Notes under the pieces: generated by a model
What the model saw: the letters and a program-made list of their open reading frames with translations, nothing else
Told to the model about the DNA's origin: nothing
The model's database searches: none
In this document: positions 21,475-29,900 of the stretch, one piece after another
Numbering within the stretch: the first letter of the stretch is position 1
Layout of the letters: the number at the start of each line of letters is the position of its first letter
NCBI RefSeq assembly: GCF_014174305.1
Contig: NZ_JABEQH010000018.1
Coordinates: 1-64,000 of the forward strand
Direction: 5' to 3'
Length of the DNA stretch: 64,000 nt
Source: Gluconacetobacter johannae
Lineage (GTDB): Bacteria; Pseudomonadota; Alphaproteobacteria; Acetobacterales; Acetobacteraceae
Program-made: the position numbers and the translations under genes

Positions 21475-22958
21475 GGATCGGTGGTGGACTCCGGCGTCCG
21501 CCGCGTCGCCAGCGGGCGTTCGGGCAGGAACAGGATGGCGACCAGCGACAGGGCGATGATCGCGGCGCCGGCCAGGAAGGTCGTGGCGATGGCGTGGCGG
21601 TAGAGCGCGACCGTCGCGGCATGGTCCCGCGCTGAACCCGCGCCCGCCGGTACGCTCCGGGCCAGGATGACGCCGGCCCCGGCGACGCCGGCCAACCCGC
21701 CCAGCGACCGGAAGAACGCCAATGTCGCGGTGCCGACGCCGCGATGGGCGACGGGCAGCGCGTTCTGCACGGCGATGGTCATGTTCGGCGTGACCAGCCC
21801 GAGGCCGCATCCCAGGGCCGTCATCGCCGGTTCGATCACGCCCAGCCCGCGCGCGGTGGCGCTGGCCCAGCCGAGGATCGCGAAGGATGCCAGCGCCAGC
21901 GTCAGGCCGCCGATCTGCGCCGGCTTGTAGCGGCCCGAGCGCAGCAGCACCCGCCCGTTGAACACCGACGAGGCGACGACCCCGATCATCAGCGGTCCGG
22001 TCAGGAAGCCGGAATGCGACGGGCTGACCCCCATGACCAGCTGGAAGAACAGCGGAAAGAACAGGCCCGCCCCCATCAGCCCCATGAACGCCAGCGCCAG
22101 GACCAGGCTGGCCACGACGAACAGCCGGTCGTGGAACAGGCCGGGCGGCAGGACCGGTTCCGGCACGCGGCGGATATGCCGGACGAACAGGAACAGCAGC
22201 AGCGCCGCCGCCGCCGCCAGGCCCGCGGTCGGCGCGGACGCCCATGCCCATTCCGACCCCCCCAGGGTCAGGACCAGCAGGAAGGCGGTGGTGGCCCCGG
22301 TCATCAGCAGGGCGCCCGGATAGTCGATCCGCCGCGCGCGGACCGGGTGACGAAACCGCCGCAACGCCCGCGTGACGACCAGCAGCGCGGCGGCGCCGAT
22401 CGGCAGGTTGAGGTAGAAGATCCAGTGCCAGGACAGCAGGTCGGTGACGACCCCGCCCGCGACCGGCCCCAGGACGCTGCACACTGCGAATACGGACGCC
22501 ACCATGCCCTGCCGCCGGCCGCGCCGGGCGGCGGGCACCAGGTCGCCGATGATGATCTGGGTGAGCGGCAGCAGGCCCCCCGCCCCCAGCCCCTGGATCG
22601 CGCGGAACAGGATCATCTGAAAAAGGCTGTGCGCTGCGCCGCACAGTACCGACCCCAGCAGGAAGGCCAGCACGGCCCCGGTCAGGACCGGCTTGCGGCC
22701 GTACTGGTCGGCCAGCTTGCCGTAGAGCGGCATGACGCTGGTCGAGGCCAGGACGTAGGCCGACACGATCCACGACATATGGGTGACGCCGCCCAGGTCG
22801 CCGACGATGCGGGGCAGGGCGGTGGCCACGATGCTCTGGTCCAGCGCGCCCAGCGCCAGGACGATCATCAGGCCGCGCACCACCGCGCGGATTTCCGCCG
22901 GTGTCGGTGCGTCGGGATCGGGCGGGGCGTCGTCGGGCGGGAGGGGCACGGCCGTCAT
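21444..22958 (-). CDS. MFS drug efflux transporter (DHA2 family)
   Basis: 504 residues, about 14 membrane helices. Signatures: ALDQSIVATALPRIVGDLGG at helix 1 (motif D1 of DHA2 transporters), GKLADQYGRKPV (motif A) and FRAIQGLGAGG with motif C SVLGPVAGGVV. It exports lipophilic compounds by proton antiport. Its start overlaps the marR stop by four bases, so the regulator and pump form one unit. Confidence 0.92.
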   Translation of the reverse strand: MTAVPLPPDDAPPDPDAPTPAEIRAVVRGLMIVLALGALDQSIVATALPRIVGDLGGVTHMSWIVSAYVLASTSVMPLYGKLADQYGRKPVLTGAVLAFLLGSVLCGAAHSLFQMILFRAIQGLGAGGLLPLTQIIIGDLVPAARRGRRQGMVASVFAVCSVLGPVAGGVVTDLLSWHWIFYLNLPIGAAALLVVTRALRRFRHPVRARRIDYPGALLMTGATTAFLLVLTLGGSEWAWASAPTAGLAAAAALLLFLFVRHIRRVPEPVLPPGLFHDRLFVVASLVLALAFMGLMGAGLFFPLFFQLVMGVSPSHSGFLTGPLMIGVVASSVFNGRVLLRSGRYKPAQIGGLTLALASFAILGWASATARGLGVIEPAMTALGCGLGLVTPNMTIAVQNALPVAHRGVGTATLAFFRSLGGLAGVAGAGVILARSVPAGAGSARDHAATVALYRHAIATTFLAGAAIIALSLVAILFLPERPLATRRTPESTTDPQAPRTSRSA

Positions 22959-23410
22959 TGTCCGATCTCGGCCAGCGGTTCGATGGCCGCGCGGATCGCC
23001 TGTCGGGCGTCCGGCGACAGGCGGGCCAATGCGCCGGCCAGCCAGTCGGTGCGGCGCCGGCGCAGGGCGGCGATGGTCGCCTGCCCTTGCGAAGTGACGG
23101 CAAGGCCGGTCCGTCGCCGGTCGTGGGGCGAGGACGCGCGGTCCAGCAATCCGGCGGCGACCAGGGATTTGACATGGGCGCTGATCGTCGGGCCCCGCAC
23201 ATTCTCGCGGCGCGCCAGTTCGGCGACACCGATGCCCGGATGGTCCATGACGACGGTCAGCAGAAGGGTCTGCAAGGGGGAAAGGCCGGCTTCGCCGTCC
23301 TCGCGCCGCAGCCGGCGATAGAGGCGGTGCAGCGTCGGGCGCAGGGTTTCGGCCAGGTCGGCGGCGTCGTCCAGGGGGCCGGTGTCGGCGGGTAAGGTTG
23401 GGGACGGCAT
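22955..23410 (-). CDS. MarR family transcriptional regulator
   Basis: 151 residues. A winged helix-turn-helix is visible: GIGVAELARRENVRGPTISA (recognition helix) and the wing SSPHDRRRTGLAVTSQG, with the family's DRR motif. Members repress efflux or catabolic genes until a phenolic-type ligand binds. It probably represses itself and the downstream DHA2 pump through the palindrome at 23433-23447. Confidence 0.92.
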   Translation of the reverse strand: MPSPTLPADTGPLDDAADLAETLRPTLHRLYRRLRREDGEAGLSPLQTLLLTVVMDHPGIGVAELARRENVRGPTISAHVKSLVAAGLLDRASSPHDRRRTGLAVTSQGQATIAALRRRRTDWLAGALARLSPDARQAIRAAIEPLAEIGQ

Positions 23411-23432
23411 GGTCGAAGGACCCGTTGCTGCT

Positions 23433-23447
23433 TAGGTAGAAAACCTA
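23433..23447. promoter_or_regulatory. candidate MarR operator
   Basis: TAGGT-AGAAA-ACCTA is a perfect 5-base inverted repeat with a 5-base spacer, starting 22 bases upstream of the marR ATG, where it would overlap the promoter. The immediate flanks are AT-rich. MarR-family regulators bind palindromes of about this size beside their own genes; the match is by position and symmetry. Confidence 0.5.
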
Positions 23448-23602
23448 TCTATATGCATTGTTGGCGGCTGTGCAATATTGATGCGTGCAATTCCCCGCGC
23501 GACTCTATAGCATAGCGCGCGGCTGGACTTTTTGGCCTCGGCAGGATCGCACAAGAGCCGCTCGGCGAAGTTCTGGTCTCTCCATTTTAAAAAGTCTCGA
23601 TG

Positions 23603-23620
23603 CCACGCATGTTCGCGTGG
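23603..23620 (+). promoter_or_regulatory. hairpin in the cold-shock gene leader
   Basis: CCACGC-ATGTTC-GCGTGG forms a perfect 6-base stem in the 5' leader of the cold-shock gene, 13 bases before its AGGAG ribosome binding site (23634-23638). Cold-shock mRNAs are often controlled by leader structure that shifts with temperature. A second inverted repeat (CCGCGCG at 23495-23501, CGCGCGG at 23516-23522) lies upstream, in the likely promoter region. Confidence 0.4.
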
Positions 23621-23645
23621 AAGCCCGAATATCAGGAGACCTGCA

Positions 23646-23852
23646 ATGGCGACAGGTACCGTAAAGTGGTTCAACTCGGAGAAGGGTTACGGCTTTATCC
23701 AGCCGACCGACGGCTCCAGCGATGTGTTCGTGCATATCAGCGCGGTCGAGCAGGCCGGGCTGCGTAGCCTGAACGAGGGACAGAGCGTCAGCTACGAGCT
23801 GGAGAAGGGCCGTAACGGCAAGACCTCCGCCGTGGGTCTGAAGGCGGAGTAA
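23646..23852 (+). CDS. cspA: cold-shock protein, CspA family
   Basis: 68 residues, a single cold-shock domain. RNP1 is KGYGFIQP and RNP2 is VFVHISAV, with the aromatic residues that stack on single-stranded nucleic acid ([13 protein letters not shown]). It acts as an RNA chaperone. The start has an excellent ribosome binding site. Two hairpins follow the stop codon. Whether it is truly cold-induced, rather than one of several constitutive paralogues, cannot be told. Confidence 0.95.
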   Translation: MATGTVKWFNSEKGYGFIQPTDGSSDVFVHISAVEQAGLRSLNEGQSVSYELEKGRNGKTSAVGLKAE

Positions 23853-23858
23853 GTCCCA

Positions 23859-23894
23859 GGCCCGGTCGGACGGGGTGACCGGTCCGGCCGGGCC
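23859..23894 (+). terminator. strong hairpin 6 bases after the cold-shock gene
   Basis: GGCCCGGTCGGAC (23859-23871) pairs with GTCCGGCCGGGCC (23882-23894) with one G-U pair and a 10-base loop. It begins just after the stop codon. No T-run follows, so it may serve mRNA stability or Rho-assisted ending. Confidence 0.45.
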
Positions 23895-23927
23895 AGGCGA
23901 TCGTCCCGGTGACGGTGACGTATCCGG

Positions 23928-23964
23928 AAATGGCGGCGTTCCCTTTTTGGGGGCGCCGCCATTT
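23928..23964. terminator. second hairpin, possible terminator
   Basis: AAATGGCGGCG (23928-23938) and CGCCGCCATTT (23954-23964) form a perfect 11-base stem around a loop containing five T residues. The A-run/T-run ends make it look like a bidirectional intrinsic terminator separating the cold-shock gene from the cellulose region. Confidence 0.45.
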
Positions 23965-24117
23965 CTGCTTTCGGGGCGTCGTGCGGCGGCGGATTTTGGT
24001 GGGGACGCCGATTGAGGTAATGCTGATGGCCCAACCGTGTCACGGGGCGGCGCGCGACGGCGCCCGGCGGGTTTTTCGGGGCCTCGGCCCCCGGTCGTGA
24101 GGGGTAGCAGAGGTCCG

Positions 24118-25191
24118 ATGACAGCGTTTCTTGCTCGGCGTCATGTTCTGGCAGGGGTGGCCGGGGGGGCGATGGCGACCTTGCAGCCCGGGGGCCGCGC
24201 CGCGCGGGCCGCCGGCATGGATGACTGGACGTTCTATCGGCGGCATTTCGTTTCGCCCGACGGGCGTGTGATCGACAATGGCAACGGCAATGTCTCCCAT
24301 ACCGAGGGGCAGGGGTATGGCATGCTGTTCGCGCAGGCGTTCGACGACCGTGAAACGTTCGACAGCCTGTTTCGCTGGACGGAAAGGACGTTGCGTCACC
24401 AGGGCGATGCGCTGCACGCCTGGCATTACCTGCCCGATGCGCCGAACCACGTGCCGGAAAGCGAGAACGCGACGGACGGCGACCTGCTGATCGCGCTGGC
24501 GCTGACCCTGGCGGGCGACCGCTGGGGGCGGCAGGACCTGACCGCTGCCGCCTGCGCGATCTATGCCGCGCTGCGCGAAAAAATCGTGGTCCAGGCGGGG
24601 GCGTACACCGTGCTGCTGCCGGGCCTGTACGGGTTTGCCTTCCCGGACCGCGTGGTGCTGAACCCGTCCTATTACATCATGCCGTCCTTGCTGGCGGGGG
24701 CGCTGCTGGACGACGCCGGCCTGTGGATGCGGGTGGTGCGCGACGGGCGGCGCCTGTTGCATCAGGGGCGCTTCGGGCGGTGGAACCTGCCGCCGGACTG
24801 GCTGTCGCTGCCCAGGGTCGGCGGCGTGCCGGGAATCGCCCAGCCCTGGCCGCCCCGCTTTTCCTACGATGCCATCCGCGTGCCGCTGTACCTGCAATGG
24901 GCGGGGATGCTGGATGCGCCGATGCGGACGTCGCTGCGGCGATATTGGGGGGCATGGGGTGCGGACGGCCTGCCGGCCTGGGTGGATCTGAAGACCGGCG
25001 AACGTGCGCCCTATGGCGCCCCGCCCGGCTTCCACGCGCTGGGCGTCGCCTGCGGCCTGGCGGACCCGTCGGATTTTCCCGCGATGGAGGCCAACACCAA
25101 TTATTATTCCGCGTCGCTGACGCTGCTGTCGCGGCTGGTGCAGGAGGGGATGGCCGCCGGCATCATGCGCCAGGCGGCCTCGGGGGGGTGA
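24118..25191 (+). CDS. bcsZ: GH8 endo-beta-1,4-glucanase of the cellulose operon (CMCax/BcsZ)
   Basis: 357 residues from the ATG at 24118 (the frame is open upstream but is not coding-like). The leader has adjacent arginines (LARRHVLAGVAGGAMATL), consistent with an export signal that may use Tat. The GH8 general acid is in SHTEGQGYGM (about E63) and an acidic pair in ENATDGDLL (about 120-122); NPSYYIMPSLL and NTNYYSASLTLL are family patterns. The enzyme trims disordered glucan chains in the periplasm and is needed for normal cellulose in acetic acid bacteria. It lies 273 bases upstream of the ccp-like gene, as in Komagataeibacter. Confidence 0.93.
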   Translation: MTAFLARRHVLAGVAGGAMATLQPGGRAARAAGMDDWTFYRRHFVSPDGRVIDNGNGNVSHTEGQGYGMLFAQAFDDRETFDSLFRWTERTLRHQGDALHAWHYLPDAPNHVPESENATDGDLLIALALTLAGDRWGRQDLTAAACAIYAALREKIVVQAGAYTVLLPGLYGFAFPDRVVLNPSYYIMPSLLAGALLDDAGLWMRVVRDGRRLLHQGRFGRWNLPPDWLSLPRVGGVPGIAQPWPPRFSYDAIRVPLYLQWAGMLDAPMRTSLRRYWGAWGADGLPAWVDLKTGERAPYGAPPGFHALGVACGLADPSDFPAMEANTNYYSASLTLLSRLVQEGMAAGIMRQAASGG

Positions 25192-25226
25192 TGTTGCGGG
25201 CCGGAAAGCGTGCCGATCTGCCGTTC

Positions 25227-25254
25227 TTGCAGTGGATTGGTTCTATGTTATAAA
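25227..25254 (+). promoter_or_regulatory. sigma70-like promoter before the ccp-bcs genes
   Basis: TTGCAG (25227-25232) and TATAAA (25249-25254) are 16 bases apart in the only AT-rich patch between the endoglucanase and the ccp-like gene. A transcript from here would have a leader of about 200 bases before the ATG at 25465. I see no c-di-GMP riboswitch core in that leader. Confidence 0.5.
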
Positions 25255-25464
25255 AATTTCCCAATCATTTTACTCTGCCTCCGGACCGTCGTGGAAGCGG
25301 TGTTCGGGTTTCATGCGGCGAGGGTAAGGATATTTGGGATGATATCGGGACCGGTGGTGCCGGCCGGGCCGTGAAGAAGGGCTGGCATCCGCCCTGATGC
25401 GGCTAAGGCGGGGGCCGGGCCGCGATGCCTATTTCCCGATGGATGGTGTTTCAGGGGTGCCTTG

Positions 25465-26100
25465 ATGGCAAACGATACCGACGCCGATTTCCCGTTGTTG
25501 AACGCCGCATTGCCGTCGGCGGGTCCGGCCGGCGTGAATGATGCCGGCGCCACCGATGTCTCGGGCCTGCGGGTCGCGGTGGGCGAGCCGTCGTTTCCCT
25601 ATCGCGCCTTCGACAATCTCGACCGGATTCACCCCGGTTCCGTCGCATCGCGGGCCGCGCCCGCCGACCCTTCGCCCCTCCCGGCGGCGGTGGCGGCCCC
25701 GGCCACGCCGCTGTCGGGCCTGGCGGGGTTGGGCGGCATCGAACCGCCCGCCCCGTGCGATGGCGGCGTCTTGTCCGGCCTGGCCGCCGTGCCGGCTGCA
25801 GCGGCCCCGGCGTCTTCCTTCCCCGCGTCGGCGCGGCCGCCTTCGGCCCCTTCCGATGCGCCGCACGGCCTTGCGGGGCTGGCCGGCCTGGGTGGTCTTG
25901 GCGGCGTGCCGGCCGGCGGGATGTTCTCCGCTCCGGCGGCCCAATCCCCGGCGGCCCAGTCCCCGGCAGTGGAACGCGCGCCCGTGCGTTCGCCCGAGCC
26001 CGCGCGCGGCATCAGCCTGAGGGAGATGTTCTCGGTCCTGCGCCGGGCGGCCCCGCCTGCCGGGCCGTCGGACACCAGCCTTCGGGATATTTTCCGCTGA
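25465..26100 (+). CDS. bcsH: proline/alanine-rich cellulose-complementing protein, CcpAx (BcsH)/BcsP-like
   Basis: 211 residues, about half Ala, Pro, Gly and Ser, no signal peptide or membrane segment. Recurrent modules PLSGLAGLGG, VLSGLA and GLAGLAGLGGLGG are separated by Pro/Ala linkers, and the C-terminus has two similar short helices, ISLREMFSVLRR and TSLRDIFR. Position (between endoglucanase and bcsQ-bcsAB) and composition match the cellulose-complementing protein of acetic acid bacteria and the proline-rich BcsP of other cellulose operons, cytoplasmic scaffolds that bind BcsD and line up synthase complexes. Sequence identity to characterised CcpAx cannot be judged here; it is shorter. 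ATG is preceded by an in-frame TTG. Role is inferred mainly from context. Confidence 0.7.
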   Translation: MANDTDADFPLLNAALPSAGPAGVNDAGATDVSGLRVAVGEPSFPYRAFDNLDRIHPGSVASRAAPADPSPLPAAVAAPATPLSGLAGLGGIEPPAPCDGGVLSGLAAVPAAAAPASSFPASARPPSAPSDAPHGLAGLAGLGGLGGVPAGGMFSAPAAQSPAAQSPAVERAPVRSPEPARGISLREMFSVLRRAAPPAGPSDTSLRDIFR

Positions 26101-26170
26101 CCGCGCGGATGTCCTGCCATCGCGGCATGGGGCCTGGGACGATGACGGATGCGGCGGCGAAGGGTTTTCG

Positions 26171-26926
26171 ATGCCGTTGATCTGTTGTGTTTCTCCCAAA
26201 GGCGGTGTGGGCAAGAGCACGATGGCGGCGAACCTGGCGAGCGCGCTGGCATCGGACGCGACGCTGCGTGTCGTCGCCGTCGATCTGGACCCCCAGAACA
26301 TGCTGCGCCTGCATCTCGGCGTGCCGCTGCATCAGGTGCGGGGCTTCGCCCAGATGCTGGATCAGCCCCATCTTTGGCACCAGGTGGGGCAGCGCACGGT
26401 CGATGGGGTGACGGTTCTGCCGTACGGCGCGATGGACATGGGGGCGTCGGTGAACATATCGGCCCGGCTGGAACAGGCCCCCGCCCTGCTGGCCGAGCCG
26501 CTGCGGATTCTGGCCGCCGACCCCGCGACGATGGTGATCGTCGATACCGAACCCGGCCCGTCGGCCGCGTTGCGGGCGATCCTGCCGCATGCGGATGTGC
26601 TGCTGACGGTGCTGGCGGCCGATGCGGCCTCGGCCGCCCTGTTTGCGGACATCGAGTCCGGGCGGGCGTACGGCCATGGGCTGCCGGCGGCGCAGTATTT
26701 CATCATCAACCAGTTCGATCCGATGACGCGCCTGGGGCCGCGCATCGCCCGCAGCCTGGCCGCCCAGATGGGGCCGCGCCTGCTGGGGATGGTGCATCGC
26801 GACGAATACGTGCCCGAGGCGCTGGCGGCGCAGCAGAGCGTCGCCGCCTATGCCCCGCGCGCGCAGGCCAGCCACGACATCGCCGGCATCTGCCGGAAAT
26901 TGCTGATGGCGCTGGGGCGGCGATGA
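26171..26926 (+). CDS. bcsQ: BcsQ, MinD/ParA-like ATPase of cellulose synthesis
   Basis: 251 residues. Deviant Walker A SPKGGVGKSTMAANLASAL at residues 8-26, switch region AVDLDPQNMLRLHLG and IVDTEPGPSAALRA (Walker B-like), and the later INQFDPMTRLG all fit the BcsQ/YhjQ branch of SIMIBI ATPases. In E. coli, BcsQ with BcsR controls assembly and polar placement of the synthase. Its TGA overlaps the bcsAB ATG (ATGA), so they are coupled. No bcsR-like gene is visible; the ccp-like protein may take its place. Confidence 0.9.
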   Translation: MPLICCVSPKGGVGKSTMAANLASALASDATLRVVAVDLDPQNMLRLHLGVPLHQVRGFAQMLDQPHLWHQVGQRTVDGVTVLPYGAMDMGASVNISARLEQAPALLAEPLRILAADPATMVIVDTEPGPSAALRAILPHADVLLTVLAADAASAALFADIESGRAYGHGLPAAQYFIINQFDPMTRLGPRIARSLAAQMGPRLLGMVHRDEYVPEALAAQQSVAAYAPRAQASHDIAGICRKLLMALGRR

Positions 26927-29900
26927 AGGCGAAGACGATGGCCCGCCGCTCCTCCGGCCTGCTCGGCAATCGCCTGGTGAGGTGGCTGAGCTACCGTTGC
27001 GCCCGCCTGGCCGAGGGGCGGCACGGGTCGAAATTCCTGGCGGCGTGCGGGCTGGCGGGTTCGGCGACGGCGCTGATGGCGACGCTGGCGCTGCTGTCCG
27101 ACGACCAGCAACTGGTGGTGGCGGCGGCGGGCATCGTGCTGTTCTTCGTCGTCGACCGCCGGGAGGGTGGCGAGGCGACCCTGTTCCTCAAGATCCTGTC
27201 GCTGGTCGTGTCGTTCCGCTATGTCGCCTGGCGCCTGACCGAGACGGTGGAATGGCGATCCTGGCCGCAGGCGTTTCTGAGCACCGGCCTGCTGCTGGCC
27301 GAGGGCTACGCCCTGATGATGCTGGTGCTGAGTTATTTCCAGACGCTGCATCCGCTGGAGCGCAAGCCGGTGCCCCTGCCCGACGACGTGTCGGCCTGGC
27401 CCAGCGTGGATGTCTATGTCCCGACCTATAACGAGGACCTGGCTATCGTGCGCGGAACGGTGCTGGCGTGCATGAGCATGGACTGGCCCGCCGACCGGCT
27501 GAACGTCTATATCCTCGACGACGGCCATCGCGAGGAATTCCTGGAGTTCGCGCAGGCGTGCGGCGCGGGCTATATTTCGCGCCCGAACAATGCCCATGCC
27601 AAGGCGGGCAACCTGAACCACGCGATGTCGGTCACCCGGGGCGAGTACATCGCGATCTTCGATTGCGATCATGTGCCGACCCGCGCCTTCCTGCAGACCA
27701 CCATGGGCTGGTTCCTGGTCGATCCGGGCGTGGGGCTGGTGCAGACGCCGCATCATTTCTATTCTGCCGATCCGTTCCAGCGAAACCTGTCGGAAGGGCG
27801 CAATGTGCCGCCCGAAAGCAACGTATTCTATGGCCTGGTCCAGGACGGCAGCGATTTCTGGAACGCGTCCTTCTTTTGCGGTTCGTGCGCGGTGCTGCGG
27901 CGCCGGGCGCTGGACCAGGTGGGCGGGATCGCCACCGAGACCGTGACCGAGGACAGCCACACCGCCCTGAAGATGCAGCGCCTGGGGTGGTCCACCGCCT
28001 ATCTTCGCATGCCGCTGGCGGCCGGGCTGGCGACCGAGCGGCTGATCCTGCATATCGGCCAGCGCATCCGCTGGGCGCGCGGCATGATCCAGATCCTGCG
28101 CCTGGACAACCCGCTGCTGGGGCGTGGCCTGACATTGCCGCAGCGGCTGTGCTACTTCTCGGCCATGGCGGGGTTCCTGTTCGCCATCCCGCGTCTGGTG
28201 TTCCTGAGCGCGCCGCTGTCGTACCTGCTGTTCAACCAGACCCTGATCGCGGCCTCGCCCGTCGCGCTGCTGGCCTATGCCGCGCCCCATTTCTTTCACT
28301 GCATCGCCACCTCGTCGCGCGTGCAGAAGAACTGGCGCTATTCGTTCTGGAGCGAGATCTACGAAACCGTGCTGGCGCTGTTCCTGGTGCGGATCACGAT
28401 CGTTACCCTGCTAATGCCCCGGCTGGGGAAATTCAACGTGACGGACAAGGGCGGCATCCTCGATCGTTCCTATACCGACTGGCGGGCCATCTATCCCAAC
28501 CTCGTTTTTCTGAGCGTGCTGGCCTGCGGGGCCGGCTGGGGGGTGTGGCGGCTGCTGGCGGTCCACAACGACCGGCTGACTATCGATGCATTGTGGACGA
28601 ACCTGGCCTGGATCGGCGTCAGCATGCTGATCGTGCTGGTGGCCATCACCGTGGGGCACGAGACGCGGCAGGTGCGGCGCGACGCGCGGATTGCCGCCAC
28701 GCTGCCGGTGACCCTGCGTACCGCTGACGGCCGCCTGTGCCGGGGCACGACCATCGACGTGTCGCGCGGCGGCTGCCGCGTGCAACTGGACCTGGCGGCG
28801 GGCGAGACGTTCGTTTCCGGCGCCTCGGTGCATATGTTGCTGGAGCCGCACGATCCGCCGGTCAGCGCCCGTGCGCTGGCCCTGCGGGACGGCGTGGTGA
28901 ACCTGCAATGGACCCCGGCCACCCTGCAGGATGAGGCGCGCTTGATCCGTTTCGTGTTCGGCCGTGCCGATGCATGGGTTTCGTGGGCGGACTACCCGCC
29001 CGATCGTCCGCTGCGTAGCCTGTGGATGATCGTCTCCAGCCTGCGTAGCCTGGCGACGCGCGGCGACCGTCCGGCCAGCGCCAGCCGCGATGCCCACGCG
29101 GCCAAGGCCGCGCGGCGCGCGCGGCAAAGCGTCAGCGTCAATCGCCGCCGCTCGGTCACGGTGGAACCCCGCAAGACCGGCGCCCCCCTGATGCTGGCGG
29201 GAATGCTGGCGCTGTCGTCGGCGCTGCTGTTCCCGGGCGTGGTGCGGGCGGAGACAAGCCCGGCTGGCCCGATTCCGCCGCCGGTGGATCCGGCCGCGCT
29301 GACGCCCGCATCGGTTGACCCGGCCGCGCCGATTCCGTCCGGGCCGCCCCCCTCCACCAGTGCGCCGTCCGGAGGCGATGACGCCGTTCTGCTGCCCGAG
29401 CATGCCGGCGCGTCGCAGGGTGGCGATGCCGTGCCGGCCGCGCCGCCGGCTGCCCAGCCCGCCCAGCCCGCCGACGCCCCGGCCGGCGATTTGCCGGGCA
29501 CCTCCACCCGGACGCGCACGCTGCGTCAGTTCGGCGCGCCGCAATCCCTGCGGATGACGCCCTTCGGGGCGATCCAGGGGCTGAATTTCGGCATTCCCGG
29601 CAGCCAGGTCGTCACCGCCGCGCACCTGACCCTGAGCGGGGCGATATCGCCGGCCCTGCTGCCGTCGGCCAGCAGCGTGACCGTCCGGCTGAACGACCAG
29701 TATATCGGCACCATTCCCGCCGATCGCGACCATCCGACTTTCGGGCCGGTGACGTTCCAGATCAACCCGGTGTTCTTCCTGGGGCAAAACACGATCAATT
29801 TCACCTTCGCCGGGCAGGAGGACGCGGTCGGAACGGGGGGGCAGGGGTGCAGCAATCCGTACAGCGGCATGTTGTGGGCCGAGGTGTCGGGCCAGTCGAC

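Noticed and set aside
25255-25464. c-di-GMP riboswitch in the leader before the ccp-like gene
   Set aside because: I looked for the conserved GEMM core and paired stems and found none.
26149-26922. Upstream extension of the bcsAB frame through bcsQ
   Set aside because: This part is in the wrong frame relative to bcsQ, which has clear ATPase motifs; BcsA family similarity begins just after the ATG at 26923.
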